From Mangrovimonas sp. TPBH4 (GTDB taxonomy: Bacteria; Bacteroidota; Bacteroidia; Flavobacteriales; Flavobacteriaceae), in the NCBI RefSeq assembly GCF_001280505.1, contig NZ_LBIO01000055.1, forward strand, positions 124,001-188,000: DNA of 64,000 bases, given 5' to 3'. Under the pieces are notes generated by a model. That model did not search any database, was not told where the DNA came from, and was given only the letters and a program-made list of their open reading frames with translations. Numbering within the stretch: the first letter of the stretch is position 1; each line of letters begins with the position of its first letter. Positions 35,955-45,213 of the stretch are shown here, one piece after another. The position numbers and the translations under genes are program-made.

Positions 35955-37178
35955 ATGAATATCCAACTCCGTAAATCGGTTGTTGAGCAAACGTCGAGTG
36001 TTACAATTACAGGGTCCAAGAGCGAATCCAATAGGCTGCTGTTATTGCAGGCCTTATTTCCTGAAATAAACATTGAAAATTTATCGGAGTCTGATGATTC
36101 CAAGGTGATGCAAAAAGCCTTGGAATCTCATTCCAATATTATTGATATCCATCATGCCGGTACTGCCATGCGGTTTCTCACGGCATATTTTGCAATTAAG
36201 GAAGGCAGTGAAGTGGTGTTGACGGGTTCTTCAAGAATGAAGGAACGTCCCATTCAGGTATTGGTGGAAGCCTTGAATGCACTTGGTGCCGATATTACTT
36301 ATTTGGAAACAGAGGGCTGTCCTCCTTTAAAAATAAAAGGCCAAAAGCTAACTAAATCCAAAGTGAGTTTAAAGGCCAATGTCAGCAGTCAATATATTTC
36401 GGCCTTATTGCTCATTGCCCCACAATTGGAAAACGGTCTAGAGTTGACATTGGAAGGAACCATTACTTCGGTGCCTTACATAAAAATGACCTTGGACTTA
36501 CTAAATCAAATTGGGGTAGACACCAAATTTGAAGGAAACCTTATTTCTGTTGCTCCTAAAAAATTACCCTTAAAAACAACAAAGTTGACCGTGGAATCCG
36601 ATTGGTCATCGGCCTCCTATTTTTACAGCATTGTGGCCTTGAGTGGCATTGGCACTGAAATTAGTTTGTCTTCCTATAAAGCCCATTCCCTTCAAGGGGA
36701 TTCTGTATTAGCAGACATCTATTCTCAGTTTGGAGTAACTACGGCCTATGAAGAAAACCAGATTATTCTAAAAAAAGAATCTGAAAACCTAGAGCCAAAA
36801 CAATTCAATCTAGTCAATGCACCCGATATTGCACAAACTATTGCGGTAACCTGTTTAGGTTTAGGAATTGGATGTGAGCTAACCGGGCTTCACACCTTAA
36901 AAATAAAAGAAACCGATCGTTTGGTAGCACTTAAAAACGAAATGAAAAAATTTGGCGCAGAGGTGGAAATCACTAATGATTCTTTGAAATTAGTTCCAGT
37001 TTCAAATTTAAAATCAAACCCTACAGTGGCTACTTATAATGATCATAGAATGGCCATGGCTTTTGCACCTTTGGCCCTAAAAACAGCGTTGCAGGTAGAA
37101 GACGCTATGGTGGTTTCAAAGTCCTTTCCAACCTTTTGGGAGGACTTGGCGGCTATTGGATTTCAAATAAACCAATAA
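35955..37178 (+). CDS. aroA: 3-phosphoshikimate 1-carboxyvinyltransferase (EPSP synthase)
   Basis: Sixth enzyme of the shikimate pathway, joining PEP and shikimate-3-phosphate. It is 407 residues, slightly shorter than the usual 430. GSKSESNRLLLLQAL near 20 binds the shikimate phosphate, and KETDRLVALKNEM and YNDHRMAMAFAPLAL near 360 bind PEP. The PEP-loop reads HAGTAMRFLTAY, so the position of the conserved Pro in NAGTAMRPL is Phe and the Asn is His. This change lies where substitutions affect glyphosate binding in other enzymes; the effect here is unknown. It stands apart from the phe/tyr operon and its attenuator. Confidence 0.94.
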   Translation: MNIQLRKSVVEQTSSVTITGSKSESNRLLLLQALFPEINIENLSESDDSKVMQKALESHSNIIDIHHAGTAMRFLTAYFAIKEGSEVVLTGSSRMKERPIQVLVEALNALGADITYLETEGCPPLKIKGQKLTKSKVSLKANVSSQYISALLLIAPQLENGLELTLEGTITSVPYIKMTLDLLNQIGVDTKFEGNLISVAPKKLPLKTTKLTVESDWSSASYFYSIVALSGIGTEISLSSYKAHSLQGDSVLADIYSQFGVTTAYEENQIILKKESENLEPKQFNLVNAPDIAQTIAVTCLGLGIGCELTGLHTLKIKETDRLVALKNEMKKFGAEVEITNDSLKLVPVSNLKSNPTVATYNDHRMAMAFAPLALKTALQVEDAMVVSKSFPTFWEDLAAIGFQINQ

Positions 37179-37193
37179 TAATCTGTCATTTAC

Positions 37194-37225
37194 TTGACAA
37201 CCCCTATGTTGAGATTGTATATTTG
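37194..37225 (+). promoter_or_regulatory. queA: Promoter of queA
   Basis: TTG (37194-37196) and TATATTTG (37218-37225) are 21 bases apart, a good match to the Bacteroidota promoter. The ATG follows 23 bases later. Confidence 0.65.
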
Positions 37226-37248
37226 CCACTTTCCATAAAATATAACAA

Positions 37249-38298
37249 ATGAAATTATCAAATTTTAACTTTAAACTTCCAGATGAATTATTAGCAGACC
37301 GTCCTTCAGACATTAGAGACGAGGCACGATTAATGGTTTTGAACAGGAAGGAACAAACCATTGAGCACAAATTGTTTAAGGATATTATTGATTACTTCGA
37401 TGAAGGTGATGTAATGATTCTTAATAATACCAAAGTGTTCCCTGCTAGATTGTATGGAAATAAAGAAAAAACAGGAGCAAGAATTGAAGTATTCCTTTTA
37501 AGGGAATTGAATGAAGAGCAACGTCTTTGGGATGTTTTGGTAGACCCTGCAAGAAAAATAAGAATTGGTAACAAGCTGTATTTTGGTGAGGATGAAACGT
37601 TGGTAGCAGAGGTTATTGACAATACTACCTCTAGAGGTAGAACCTTGCGTTTCCTTTATGATGGATCCTATGCCGAATTTAGAAATAAGCTTACCGAGTT
37701 GGGAGAAACACCACTTCCTAAATACATCAAAAGAGACGTTGAACCTGAAGATGAGGAGCGTTACCAAACCATTTTCGCAAAAAATGAAGGTGCTGTAGCA
37801 GCTCCAACGGCCGGATTACACTTCTCTAAGCACTTGTTGAAGCGTCTAGAAATTAAAGGTATAGAGTTGCCAGAAATTACACTTCACGTCGGCTTGGGAA
37901 CTTTTAACCCTGTTGAGGTAGAAGACTTGTCTAAGCATAAAATGGATAGCGAAGAGGTGATTATTGATAAAACTGCTGTTGATATCATTAATAAGGGAAT
38001 CCATGACAAAAAACGTGTATGTGCTGTTGGGACTACGTCCATGAGAGCCATTGAAAGTTCTGTGTCATCCAATGGAACCTTAAACGAATTTGCTGGCTGG
38101 ACTAACAAATTCATATTTCCTCCATACGATTTCAGTATTGCCAACTGTATGATTACTAACTTCCATACGCCAAAATCTACCTTGTTGATGATGGTATCTG
38201 CCTTTGCGGGTCATGATTTCATTAAGAAAGCTTATGAAGAGGCAGTAAAAGAAGAATACAAGTTCTATACCTACGGAGATGCTATGTTGATTTTGTAA
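37249..38298 (+). CDS. queA: S-adenosylmethionine:tRNA ribosyltransferase-isomerase
   Basis: Penultimate step of queuosine synthesis: transfers and isomerises the ribosyl part of SAM onto preQ1 in tRNA. At 349 residues it is full length. Characteristic segments are [14 protein letters not shown] at the N-terminus, [39 protein letters not shown] and the C-terminal [17 protein letters not shown]. It has its own promoter and a strong terminator immediately downstream, so it is monocistronic. Confidence 0.97.
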   Translation: MKLSNFNFKLPDELLADRPSDIRDEARLMVLNRKEQTIEHKLFKDIIDYFDEGDVMILNNTKVFPARLYGNKEKTGARIEVFLLRELNEEQRLWDVLVDPARKIRIGNKLYFGEDETLVAEVIDNTTSRGRTLRFLYDGSYAEFRNKLTELGETPLPKYIKRDVEPEDEERYQTIFAKNEGAVAAPTAGLHFSKHLLKRLEIKGIELPEITLHVGLGTFNPVEVEDLSKHKMDSEEVIIDKTAVDIINKGIHDKKRVCAVGTTSMRAIESSVSSNGTLNEFAGWTNKFIFPPYDFSIANCMITNFHTPKSTLLMMVSAFAGHDFIKKAYEEAVKEEYKFYTYGDAMLIL

Positions 38299-38328
38299 TC
38301 AAAAAGTAAATCCAAATAAAGTTATTCT

Positions 38329-38365
38329 AACAAAGCCTTGTAAATCTACAAGGCTTTGTTTTTTT
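38329..38365 (+). terminator. Terminator of queA
   Basis: Perfect 14-bp stem AACAAAGCCTTGTA / TACAAGGCTTTGTT with an AATC loop and a T run to 38365. The AA/TT base may make it work in both directions. Confidence 0.95.
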
Positions 38366-38426
38366 AGGAAATCCTAAGAATTCTATAAAACTAAATCGAA
38401 AAATCGAAATTCGATAATCCTTTCAC

Positions 38427-38434
38427 TATTTTTG
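38427..38434 (+). promoter_or_regulatory. rlmN: -7 promoter element of rlmN
   Basis: TATTTTTG (perfect TAnnTTTG) ends eight bases before the ATG at 38443, giving a very short mRNA leader. No clear -33 element. Confidence 0.45.
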
Positions 38435-38442
38435 CAGCATCT

Positions 38443-39483
38443 ATGGAAGTAAAGAAGAAAGACATACGAGCACTCACCAAAGAACAATTGCGTGATTTTT
38501 TTGTCGGGCATGGGGATAAGGCATTTAGAGGGAACCAAGTGTATGAATGGCTGTGGAATAAAGGCGCTCATACCTTTGAGGATATGACCAATATTTCCAG
38601 GGATACCCGTGCCATGTTACATGAAAATTTTGTAATCAACCATGTGAAGGTGGATCAAATGCAACGTAGTTCGGATGGAACCATAAAAAATGCAGTAAGA
38701 CTGCATGACAGTTTGGTAGTAGAGTCGGTGTTAATTCCTACTGCAACCAGAACCACGGCCTGTGTTTCTTCACAAGTGGGTTGTAGTTTGGATTGCAGGT
38801 TTTGTGCTACGGCAAGATTAAAGCGTATGCGTAACTTGAATCCAGATGAGATTTTTGATCAGGTAGTAGCCATAGATAATGAAAGCAAGCTTTATTTTGA
38901 TAGGCCTTTGAGTAATATTGTGTTTATGGGAATGGGAGAACCGCTCATGAATTACAATAACGTGCTGAAGGCGATTGATAAAATCACGTCTCCAGAAGGA
39001 TTGGGAATGTCCCCAAAACGGATTACCGTTTCTACATCGGGAGTGCCTAAAATGATCAAAAAAATGGCCGATGATGGGGTGAAGTTCAAATTGGCCGTAT
39101 CTCTGCACTCCGCCATAGATGAAGTACGCACTTCTATAATGCCCTTTAACGCCACATTTCCTTTAAAGGATTTACGTGAAGCCCTTGAATATTGGTATTC
39201 CAAAACCAAAAACAGAATTACCTATGAGTATGTAATTTGGGAAGGAATCAATGATACTAGAAAGGATGCTGAGGCTTTGGTGCAGTTCTGTAAATTCGCC
39301 CCAAGCAAGGTCAACCTCATAGAGTATAACCCTATCGATGACGGTGAGTTCCAACAGGCCAATCCTAAAGCTATTGATATGTATGTATCCCTATTGGAGG
39401 CTAATCATATAACGGTTACTGTGAGACGTTCTAGAGGTAAGGATATTGACGCAGCCTGTGGACAATTGGCAAATAAGAGTTAA
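38443..39483 (+). CDS. rlmN: Dual-specificity 23S rRNA/tRNA adenine-C2 methyltransferase
   Basis: Radical-SAM enzyme methylating A2503 of 23S rRNA and A37 of some tRNAs. The CxxxCxxC cluster motif is in GCSLDCRFCATARLKR, with VFMGMGEPLMN and SLHSAIDEVRTSIMPFN following. The C-terminal catalytic Cys is in DIDAACGQLA. At 346 residues it is the normal RlmN size. The related Cfr enzyme is less likely because of length and core genomic setting. Confidence 0.96.
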   Translation: MEVKKKDIRALTKEQLRDFFVGHGDKAFRGNQVYEWLWNKGAHTFEDMTNISRDTRAMLHENFVINHVKVDQMQRSSDGTIKNAVRLHDSLVVESVLIPTATRTTACVSSQVGCSLDCRFCATARLKRMRNLNPDEIFDQVVAIDNESKLYFDRPLSNIVFMGMGEPLMNYNNVLKAIDKITSPEGLGMSPKRITVSTSGVPKMIKKMADDGVKFKLAVSLHSAIDEVRTSIMPFNATFPLKDLREALEYWYSKTKNRITYEYVIWEGINDTRKDAEALVQFCKFAPSKVNLIEYNPIDDGEFQQANPKAIDMYVSLLEANHITVTVRRSRGKDIDAACGQLANKS

Positions 39484-39570
39484 AGATTTTTCTTTCCAAA
39501 GAAACTTGAAATAGTATTTTACAAGCTTTTTTAGTAGGTTTGTCATTACCTAAATGACTAAATTTTTCTG

Positions 39571-40548
39571 TTGAAAATAGTAGAGCAAATAAAGCAGCCC
39601 ATCGCTTACGAAATGGACCTTTTTGAACAAAAGTTTCAATTGTCCATGTCTTCAAAAGTGGCATTGCTCAACAGAATTACTACTTACATCGTTAACAGAA
39701 AAGGGAAGCAAATGCGCCCAATGTTTGTCTTTTTGGTGGCGAAAATGGTCAACAATGGCGAAATCAGTGAACGTACGTATCGAGGTGCTTCGGTTATTGA
39801 ATTGATCCATACCGCAACTTTGGTTCATGATGATGTGGTGGACGATAGTAACAGACGACGGGGATTTTTCTCCGTAAATGCCCTTTGGAAAAACAAGATT
39901 GCTGTGTTGATTGGGGATTTTCTGTTATCTAAAGGTTTGTTGCTTTCCATCGATAACAATGATTTCGATTTGTTGAAAATTATTTCCGTAGCCGTTCGGG
40001 AGATGAGTGAAGGAGAGTTGTTACAAATTGAAAAAGCCCGCCGATTGGATATCACCGAAGCCGTGTATTATGAAATCATCCGTCAGAAAACAGCAACCTT
40101 AATTGCGGCCTGCTGTAGTTTGGGGGCAGCTTCGGTAAAACCAAATTCACCAGAGGTGGAAACCATGCGCAAATTTGGTGAACTGATTGGGATGGCCTTC
40201 CAGATTAAGGATGATTTGTTTGATTATGGAGAAGATGCTATAGGCAAACCTACAGGTATCGATATCAAAGAACAAAAAATGACCCTTCCGTTGATTCATG
40301 TGCTCAATAAATGTGATAAGAAGGACAAAAAGTGGTTAATCAACTCCATTAAAAATCACAATAAAGACAAAAAGCGGGTTAAGGAAGTCATTACTTTTGT
40401 TAAAGATCATGGCGGTCTGGATTACGCTACCGATAAAATGAAAGAGTTTCAAAAAGAAGCTCTTAAATTACTTGAAACTTACCCCGAATCTGAATTTAAA
40501 AGTTCACTGGAGCTTATGGTGAACTATGTTATTGATAGAAAAAAATAA
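39571..40548 (+). CDS. Polyprenyl diphosphate synthase (octaprenyl/heptaprenyl type)
   Basis: Trans-prenyltransferase of 325 residues that builds the isoprenoid chain, most likely for menaquinone. The first aspartate-rich motif is LVHDDVVDDS near residue 88, the second is KDDLFDYGED near 212, and KGKQMRPMFVF binds diphosphate. The start is a TTG at 39571 (MKIVEQIKQPI); the first in-frame ATG, 14 codons later, would remove a helix common to the family. Product chain length cannot be read reliably from the sequence. Confidence 0.92.
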   Translation: MKIVEQIKQPIAYEMDLFEQKFQLSMSSKVALLNRITTYIVNRKGKQMRPMFVFLVAKMVNNGEISERTYRGASVIELIHTATLVHDDVVDDSNRRRGFFSVNALWKNKIAVLIGDFLLSKGLLLSIDNNDFDLLKIISVAVREMSEGELLQIEKARRLDITEAVYYEIIRQKTATLIAACCSLGAASVKPNSPEVETMRKFGELIGMAFQIKDDLFDYGEDAIGKPTGIDIKEQKMTLPLIHVLNKCDKKDKKWLINSIKNHNKDKKRVKEVITFVKDHGGLDYATDKMKEFQKEALKLLETYPESEFKSSLELMVNYVIDRKK

Positions 40549-40621
40549 TTTTTTCAACCTACAGGCAACCATTGGTTCAATAATTGCGTCTTTGTTTATA
40601 AAGACCAACATCTTGTAGATT

Positions 40622-41185
40622 TTGAAAGTCATTCAACTGCATAAGAATACCAAAGAGCTTATCACAAAAGCGACGAAGGATAATCGCGAGGCGCAACATG
40701 TGCTTTATGAAATTCATGCGCCGAAAATGTTAAGTGTTTGCCGGTATTATATCAAGGATGTACAAGATGCGGAAGAGGTCATGCTGAATGGATTTTTCAA
40801 AGCTTTCACCAACATTAAATCCTTTAAAAATGAAGGAAGTTTTGAAGGGTGGCTTCGGAGGATTATGGTGAGGGAAGCAATTTCCTTCCTGAGAAAACGA
40901 AAATCCTTGGAGTTTCCTACAGAGGAACAAAGCATTCCTCAAGAACATGTGTACAATACAACTTCAGGACTTGAGGTAAACGACATTCAGCAGCTCATAG
41001 ATGAACTTCCGGAAGGGTATAGAATGGTCTTTGTAATGTATGCTATTGAAGGGTATAAGCACCACGAAATAGCTAAGGAATTGGAGATTTCTGAAGGTAC
41101 ATCAAAATCGCAGTTATTCAAGGCTAGACAGATGCTTCAGGAAAAATTGAACAGATTAAATAACACGAGTTATGGCGCCAATTAA
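40622..41185 (+). CDS. ECF-type RNA polymerase sigma factor
   Basis: A 187-residue sigma-70 family factor with region 2 (residues 15-85: AEEVMLNGFFKAFTNI, SFEGWLRRIMVREAISFLRK) and region 4 (LPEGYRMVFVMYAIEGYKHHEIAKELEIS near 125-165). Translation must start at the TTG at 40622, because later ATG codons would cut into region 2. It overlaps the next gene by 14 bases. That gene encodes a protein with one membrane segment, as expected of an anti-sigma partner, followed by an outer-membrane-type protein. The signal sensed is unknown. Confidence 0.9.
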   Translation: MKVIQLHKNTKELITKATKDNREAQHVLYEIHAPKMLSVCRYYIKDVQDAEEVMLNGFFKAFTNIKSFKNEGSFEGWLRRIMVREAISFLRKRKSLEFPTEEQSIPQEHVYNTTSGLEVNDIQQLIDELPEGYRMVFVMYAIEGYKHHEIAKELEISEGTSKSQLFKARQMLQEKLNRLNNTSYGAN

Positions 41186-41975
41186 GTTTGAAAATGACAT
41201 AAAGGAGACCTTGGAGAAACGTGCCATTCAGCCGTCGCCAGCGTCTTGGGACAAACTGTCCAATCGTTTGGATGCAGAAACAGCTAAACATAAATATCGC
41301 AACAAAAGATTTTGGTGGATGGGCATTGCCGCCAGTTTGGTTGGGATCTTTTTGGTAAGCAGTCTTTTCTTTAAAAAGGATAGAATAAAAATTGATACGC
41401 CTACGGTTGTTGAGGTTGAACAAGAAACCTCACCGAAGCATAAAGAAGAAACCAAGGTTGTTGTCATGGAACCTGAAGCGGATGAAAATGTATCAGTAAA
41501 CAATGGGGAAGAAGAGACTATTAAAGATTTGATCAAATCTGAAATATCAAAATCAGAAACTGTGGCTAAGGTTGTGAAAAGTGAGCCTTCTTATGAAAAG
41601 AGTAAATTGGATAATTCCTTGCCTCTAAATGAATCGCCTATAGAACAAAATGTCGCCGTAAAAGACCATGAAGAAGGTTCTGAAAATTTGGAGCCGCTAG
41701 AGTTAAAGGTTCAGGATGTAGTGACTCAAATTACCGAATTGGTAGCTCAAAATACAGAGGTAACCGATCGAGAAATAGACTCTTTGTTACAACTGGCGGA
41801 AATGGAAATTCAGCAAAAAAGATTATATAATGAATCCACAAGAACTGTGGATGCCAATGCACTCTTGGAGAGTGTGGAAATGGATTTAGAACACTCCTTT
41901 AGAGATAAAGTATTTAAAGCCTTAAAAGAAAGTTACGTTACCGTGAAAACTGCAGTCACCCAACGTAATCAATAA
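41172..41975 (+). CDS. Membrane-anchored protein, probable anti-sigma partner
   Basis: A 267-residue protein with a cytoplasmic N-terminus of about 45 residues (ENDIKETLEKRAIQPSPASW), one membrane segment near residues 50-68 (WWMGIAASLVGIFLVSSLFF) and a long, acidic, low-complexity periplasmic part rich in Glu, Val and Lys. No enzymatic motif is visible. The overlap with the sigma factor gene and the topology suggest that the N-terminus binds the sigma factor (inference). I do not see the ZAS histidine/cysteine motif of zinc-type anti-sigma factors. Confidence 0.65.
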   Translation: MAPIKFENDIKETLEKRAIQPSPASWDKLSNRLDAETAKHKYRNKRFWWMGIAASLVGIFLVSSLFFKKDRIKIDTPTVVEVEQETSPKHKEETKVVVMEPEADENVSVNNGEEETIKDLIKSEISKSETVAKVVKSEPSYEKSKLDNSLPLNESPIEQNVAVKDHEEGSENLEPLELKVQDVVTQITELVAQNTEVTDREIDSLLQLAEMEIQQKRLYNESTRTVDANALLESVEMDLEHSFRDKVFKALKESYVTVKTAVTQRNQ

Positions 41976-42058
41976 ATATCCGTGAGGAAATTGAAATATG
42001 CCTAGGCCAAGCATATGGAGATTACATAAATTAAACATCAATTAAAAAACAAACAGTT

Positions 42059-43153
42059 ATGAATACCATTACAAAACATGTAGTGCTGCTAATCCTATGT
42101 CTAAGTTTAGGCAACGTTTATGCACAGGATTCAATTCCTAAGCAAATTAATAGTGATAAGATAGAAGCTTTAAAGAAGGAAAAAGTAGAAATTCAAAACC
42201 AAGAAAAAGGACTTTTGAAAGCCGAAGTCGAACGAATTAATCAGCGTCTCGATAAGGGCGAAATTACACAGGAAGAAGCAAATCAACTCAAGAAGAAAGC
42301 AGCGCAAAAGCATGCTTTAAATATTGAAAATCGATTAGCAATCATTGACAATAAAATTGCTCTTTTAGAGCGAAATGAGGAGTGGTTTTATTTGGGAGAA
42401 GATGGTTCTAGCTTTGTATTTGAAATAGGTAAATTGGAAGAGGCAGATGAATATGATCGTGGTGTGATTTATATTGGAGAAAGGGCAGATTACAAATTAA
42501 AGCCTACTATTTATGATAAACGCACAACTAGTTATTTGGTGTTTGCTACAGGGCTTAACAATGCGGTTATTGAAGGTGAAAACTTTTGGGATTCCCCTTA
42601 TCATTTTGGATACTCTCGATTTGTCGAATTGGGGTACGCTTGGAAAACTAGAGTTTTTAAAAACTCTAATGCGCTAAGGCTTAAATACGGGTTTTCATTT
42701 CAGTGGAACAAATTGAATATTAGACACAATATGTACTTCACTGAAACTAATGATGTAGTGGAGTTAACTGAGTTTCCTGAAGATGTTAGAAAATCAAAAT
42801 TTAGAGTGACCAATTTGGTGTTTCCTGTTCATTTTGAATTTGGGCCATCCAAAAAAATTGAAAGGGATACTTATTTTAGATATTCTACTTATAAAAAGTT
42901 CAAAATTGGAATTGGAGGCTATGCAGGTTTTAATTTAGAATCCAAACAAAAAGTGAAATACAGAGTTGATGGAGATCGAGAGAAGGATAAATATAAAGGT
43001 TACAACGTAAACGAGTTAGTGTATGGCTTGAGCGGTTATCTTTCTTTTGGGAGTGTTGGGTTATATGCAAAGTATGATTTGTCGCCAATTTTTAAAGACC
43101 AACCAATGGATCAAAACAATATTTCCTTGGGGATTAGGTTCGATTTGGATTAA
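42059..43153 (+). CDS. Outer-membrane-type protein with N-terminal coiled coil
   Basis: A 364-residue exported protein with a signal peptide of about 23 residues ending NVYAQ. A highly charged coiled coil spans about residues 28-100 (KEKVEIQNQEKGLLKAEVER). A beta-strand-rich C-terminal half with many aromatic residues follows, ending FDLD after GIRFDL, which resembles an outer-membrane barrel. No specific family is recognised. It follows the sigma factor and its partner by 83 bases and may be their target or operon member. A terminator follows. Confidence 0.65.
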   Translation: MNTITKHVVLLILCLSLGNVYAQDSIPKQINSDKIEALKKEKVEIQNQEKGLLKAEVERINQRLDKGEITQEEANQLKKKAAQKHALNIENRLAIIDNKIALLERNEEWFYLGEDGSSFVFEIGKLEEADEYDRGVIYIGERADYKLKPTIYDKRTTSYLVFATGLNNAVIEGENFWDSPYHFGYSRFVELGYAWKTRVFKNSNALRLKYGFSFQWNKLNIRHNMYFTETNDVVELTEFPEDVRKSKFRVTNLVFPVHFEFGPSKKIERDTYFRYSTYKKFKIGIGGYAGFNLESKQKVKYRVDGDREKDKYKGYNVNELVYGLSGYLSFGSVGLYAKYDLSPIFKDQPMDQNNISLGIRFDLD

Positions 43154-43171
43154 AGAAATTAAACATACCTG

Positions 43172-43206
43172 AAAGCTTCGGTGATGCTTTGGCCGGAGCT
43201 TTTTTT
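43172..43206 (+). terminator. Terminator before dnaG
   Basis: Stem AAAGCTTCGG / CCGGAGCTTT (10 bp, one G-T pair) with an 11-base loop and a T run to 43206. It lies between the outer-membrane-type gene and dnaG. Confidence 0.85.
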
Positions 43207-43251
43207 GTATACAATAATGTCCTAAATTTACCTTTTCAAAAATGTATTGAT

Positions 43252-45213
43252 TTGATTTCAAAAGCCTCTATAGAACAAGTCTTTGAAACCGCTCGCGTAG
43301 AGGAGGTTATTGGAGATTTTGTGCAATTAAAAAAATCTGGAACCAATTATAAAGGGTTGAGTCCGTTCAGTGATGAGCGCTCGCCTAGTTTTATGGTCTC
43401 TCCCGTAAAGCAAATTTGGAAGGATTTTTCTAGTGGAAAAGGAGGGAATGCCGTGACTTTTTTAATGGAGCACGAGCATTTTACCTATCCTGAAGCCATT
43501 AAATATTTGGCGAAAAAATACAATATTGAAATTGAAGAAACCGAGCAAACCAATGAGCAGAAACAGGAAGCCAATGAGCGCGAGAGCTTGTATTTGGTCA
43601 ACGAGTTTGCAAAAGATTATTTTCAGAAAATTCTTTTTAAAAGCGATAAAGGTCAGGCCATTGGTTTAAGTTATTTTAAAGAGCGTGGCTTTACCAATGA
43701 GACCATCAAAACTTTTCAATTGGGGTACTCCCCTGATGAGTGGCAAGCCTTTACCGATGAGGCTTTGAAAAAAGGGTATCAGATCGATTATTTGGAGAAA
43801 ACAGGGTTAACCATTGTTAAGGAGGACAAGCGTTTCGATCGTTTTAAAGGCCGGGTAATGTTCCCAATCCAAAGTATGAGTGGCCGTGTTCTTGGTTTTG
43901 GTGGAAGGATTTTAGTGACCGATAAAAAGGCTGCCAAATACTTAAATTCCCCGGAGAGTGAGGTTTATCATAAAAGCAAGGTTCTCTATGGTATTTACCA
44001 CGCCAAGCAAAGCATTGCCAAGGAAGATAATTGCTATTTGGTAGAAGGGTATACCGATGTGATTCAATTTCACCAAAGAGGCATTAAAAATGTGGTGGCT
44101 TCGTCGGGAACCGCTTTAACTTCTGAGCAGATTAGACTGATCAATCGCCTCTCCAAAAATATTACGGTGCTATTTGATGGTGATGCGGCAGGAATGAGAG
44201 CCTCTTTGCGGGGGATTGACTTAATCCTTGAGCAGGGCATGAATGTTAGGGTGTGTAGCTTCCCTGAGGGAGAAGATCCAGATAGTTTTGCGCGACAAAA
44301 TACACTTGAAGAACTTAAGGAGTATTTAGATGCCAATGCCAAGGACTTTATCCAGTTTAAGGCTTCTGTTTTGGTGGAAGACGCCAATAATGATCCTATT
44401 AAAAAAGCGGAAACTATTAGGGATATTGTCAACAGTATTGCCAAAATCCCAGATAATATAAAGAGGGAAGTGTATATTCAGGAGTGTTCCCGTATTATGG
44501 ATATTAGTGAGGAAGTGCTTTTTACCACCTTGGCTCAAATGGGTAAAAAGGAACTTCAAGACGCAGGCAAGAATGAGCGTCCTGAGCAAAAGGCTTTTCA
44601 GGTGGTGAAAAAGGAAGAGCCTAAGCAGAAAATCGATTTGCAATATGAATTGGAGCGGAAAATCATTGAAATCTTGCTCCTATACGGAAGTGAAACCGAA
44701 GATTTTGATGATTTGGTGTTGAAAGAGGACGAAAAAACAGGAGACTTAAAACTGGAACCCGTAATCAATACTACTAAAGTTTTCGATAAAATTTTCCTTG
44801 ATTTGCAGGAAGACGAAATGCAGTTTGCTAATCCTAATTTTCATAATATCTACAATTCTATTATGGAAGAGCTTCACAGTGATAAACCATTTTCCACTAG
44901 GGAATTTGTAAATAAATTGGATCAGGAAATGGCCAGTGAAGTTACTAGTATACTTATGGAAGATGAGCGCTACGCACTTCACGATTGGGAACGCAATTTG
45001 ATTGTGCCTAAACAAAAGAGTGAATCGATTGCACAGTTGGTAAACCAAACCATTTTAAGTCTGCGCTGCTTTTTGATCGATAAAAAAGTGGCGGAATACA
45101 AAAACGACACCTTGCGGGAAGATGTCGATAAAATGGCTATCATAGAGGATGTCAAAGACTACCTCGGTCTAAAAATGCTGTTATCTAGAAAACTTGGAAA
45201 AGTGGTTGGTTAA
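43252..45213 (+). CDS. dnaG: DNA primase, zinc ligands replaced
   Basis: Synthesises RNA primers for replication. I start it at the TTG at 43252 (MISKASIEQVFETARVEEVIGDFV), which matches the family. A TTG at 43189 would put coding sequence inside the terminator. The protein has 653 residues: an N-terminal zinc-ribbon-like domain, a TOPRIM catalytic core (VEGYTDVIQFHQRG, then VLFDGDAAGMRASLRG) and a C-terminal helicase-binding region. The four zinc ligands Cys, His, Cys, Cys of E. coli DnaG correspond here to Ser37, Ser40, Asp58 and Ser61 (LSPFSDERSPSF, KDFSSGKGG), so the fold apparently does without metal. Its stop overlaps that of the convergent regulator gene. Confidence 0.95.
   Translation: MISKASIEQVFETARVEEVIGDFVQLKKSGTNYKGLSPFSDERSPSFMVSPVKQIWKDFSSGKGGNAVTFLMEHEHFTYPEAIKYLAKKYNIEIEETEQTNEQKQEANERESLYLVNEFAKDYFQKILFKSDKGQAIGLSYFKERGFTNETIKTFQLGYSPDEWQAFTDEALKKGYQIDYLEKTGLTIVKEDKRFDRFKGRVMFPIQSMSGRVLGFGGRILVTDKKAAKYLNSPESEVYHKSKVLYGIYHAKQSIAKEDNCYLVEGYTDVIQFHQRGIKNVVASSGTALTSEQIRLINRLSKNITVLFDGDAAGMRASLRGIDLILEQGMNVRVCSFPEGEDPDSFARQNTLEELKEYLDANAKDFIQFKASVLVEDANNDPIKKAETIRDIVNSIAKIPDNIKREVYIQECSRIMDISEEVLFTTLAQMGKKELQDAGKNERPEQKAFQVVKKEEPKQKIDLQYELERKIIEILLLYGSETEDFDDLVLKEDEKTGDLKLEPVINTTKVFDKIFLDLQEDEMQFANPNFHNIYNSIMEELHSDKPFSTREFVNKLDQEMASEVTSILMEDERYALHDWERNLIVPKQKSESIAQLVNQTILSLRCFLIDKKVAEYKNDTLREDVDKMAIIEDVKDYLGLKMLLSRKLGKVVG

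Noticed and set aside
39487..39515. TTTCTTT/AAAGAAA palindrome after rlmN as a terminator
   Set aside because: Stem is only 7 A/T-rich pairs without a following T run; left unassigned.
43189..43251. N-terminal extension of dnaG from an upstream TTG
   Set aside because: It would begin inside the terminator hairpin 43172-43206 and adds residues not found in primases; the conserved protein start is the TTG at 43252.
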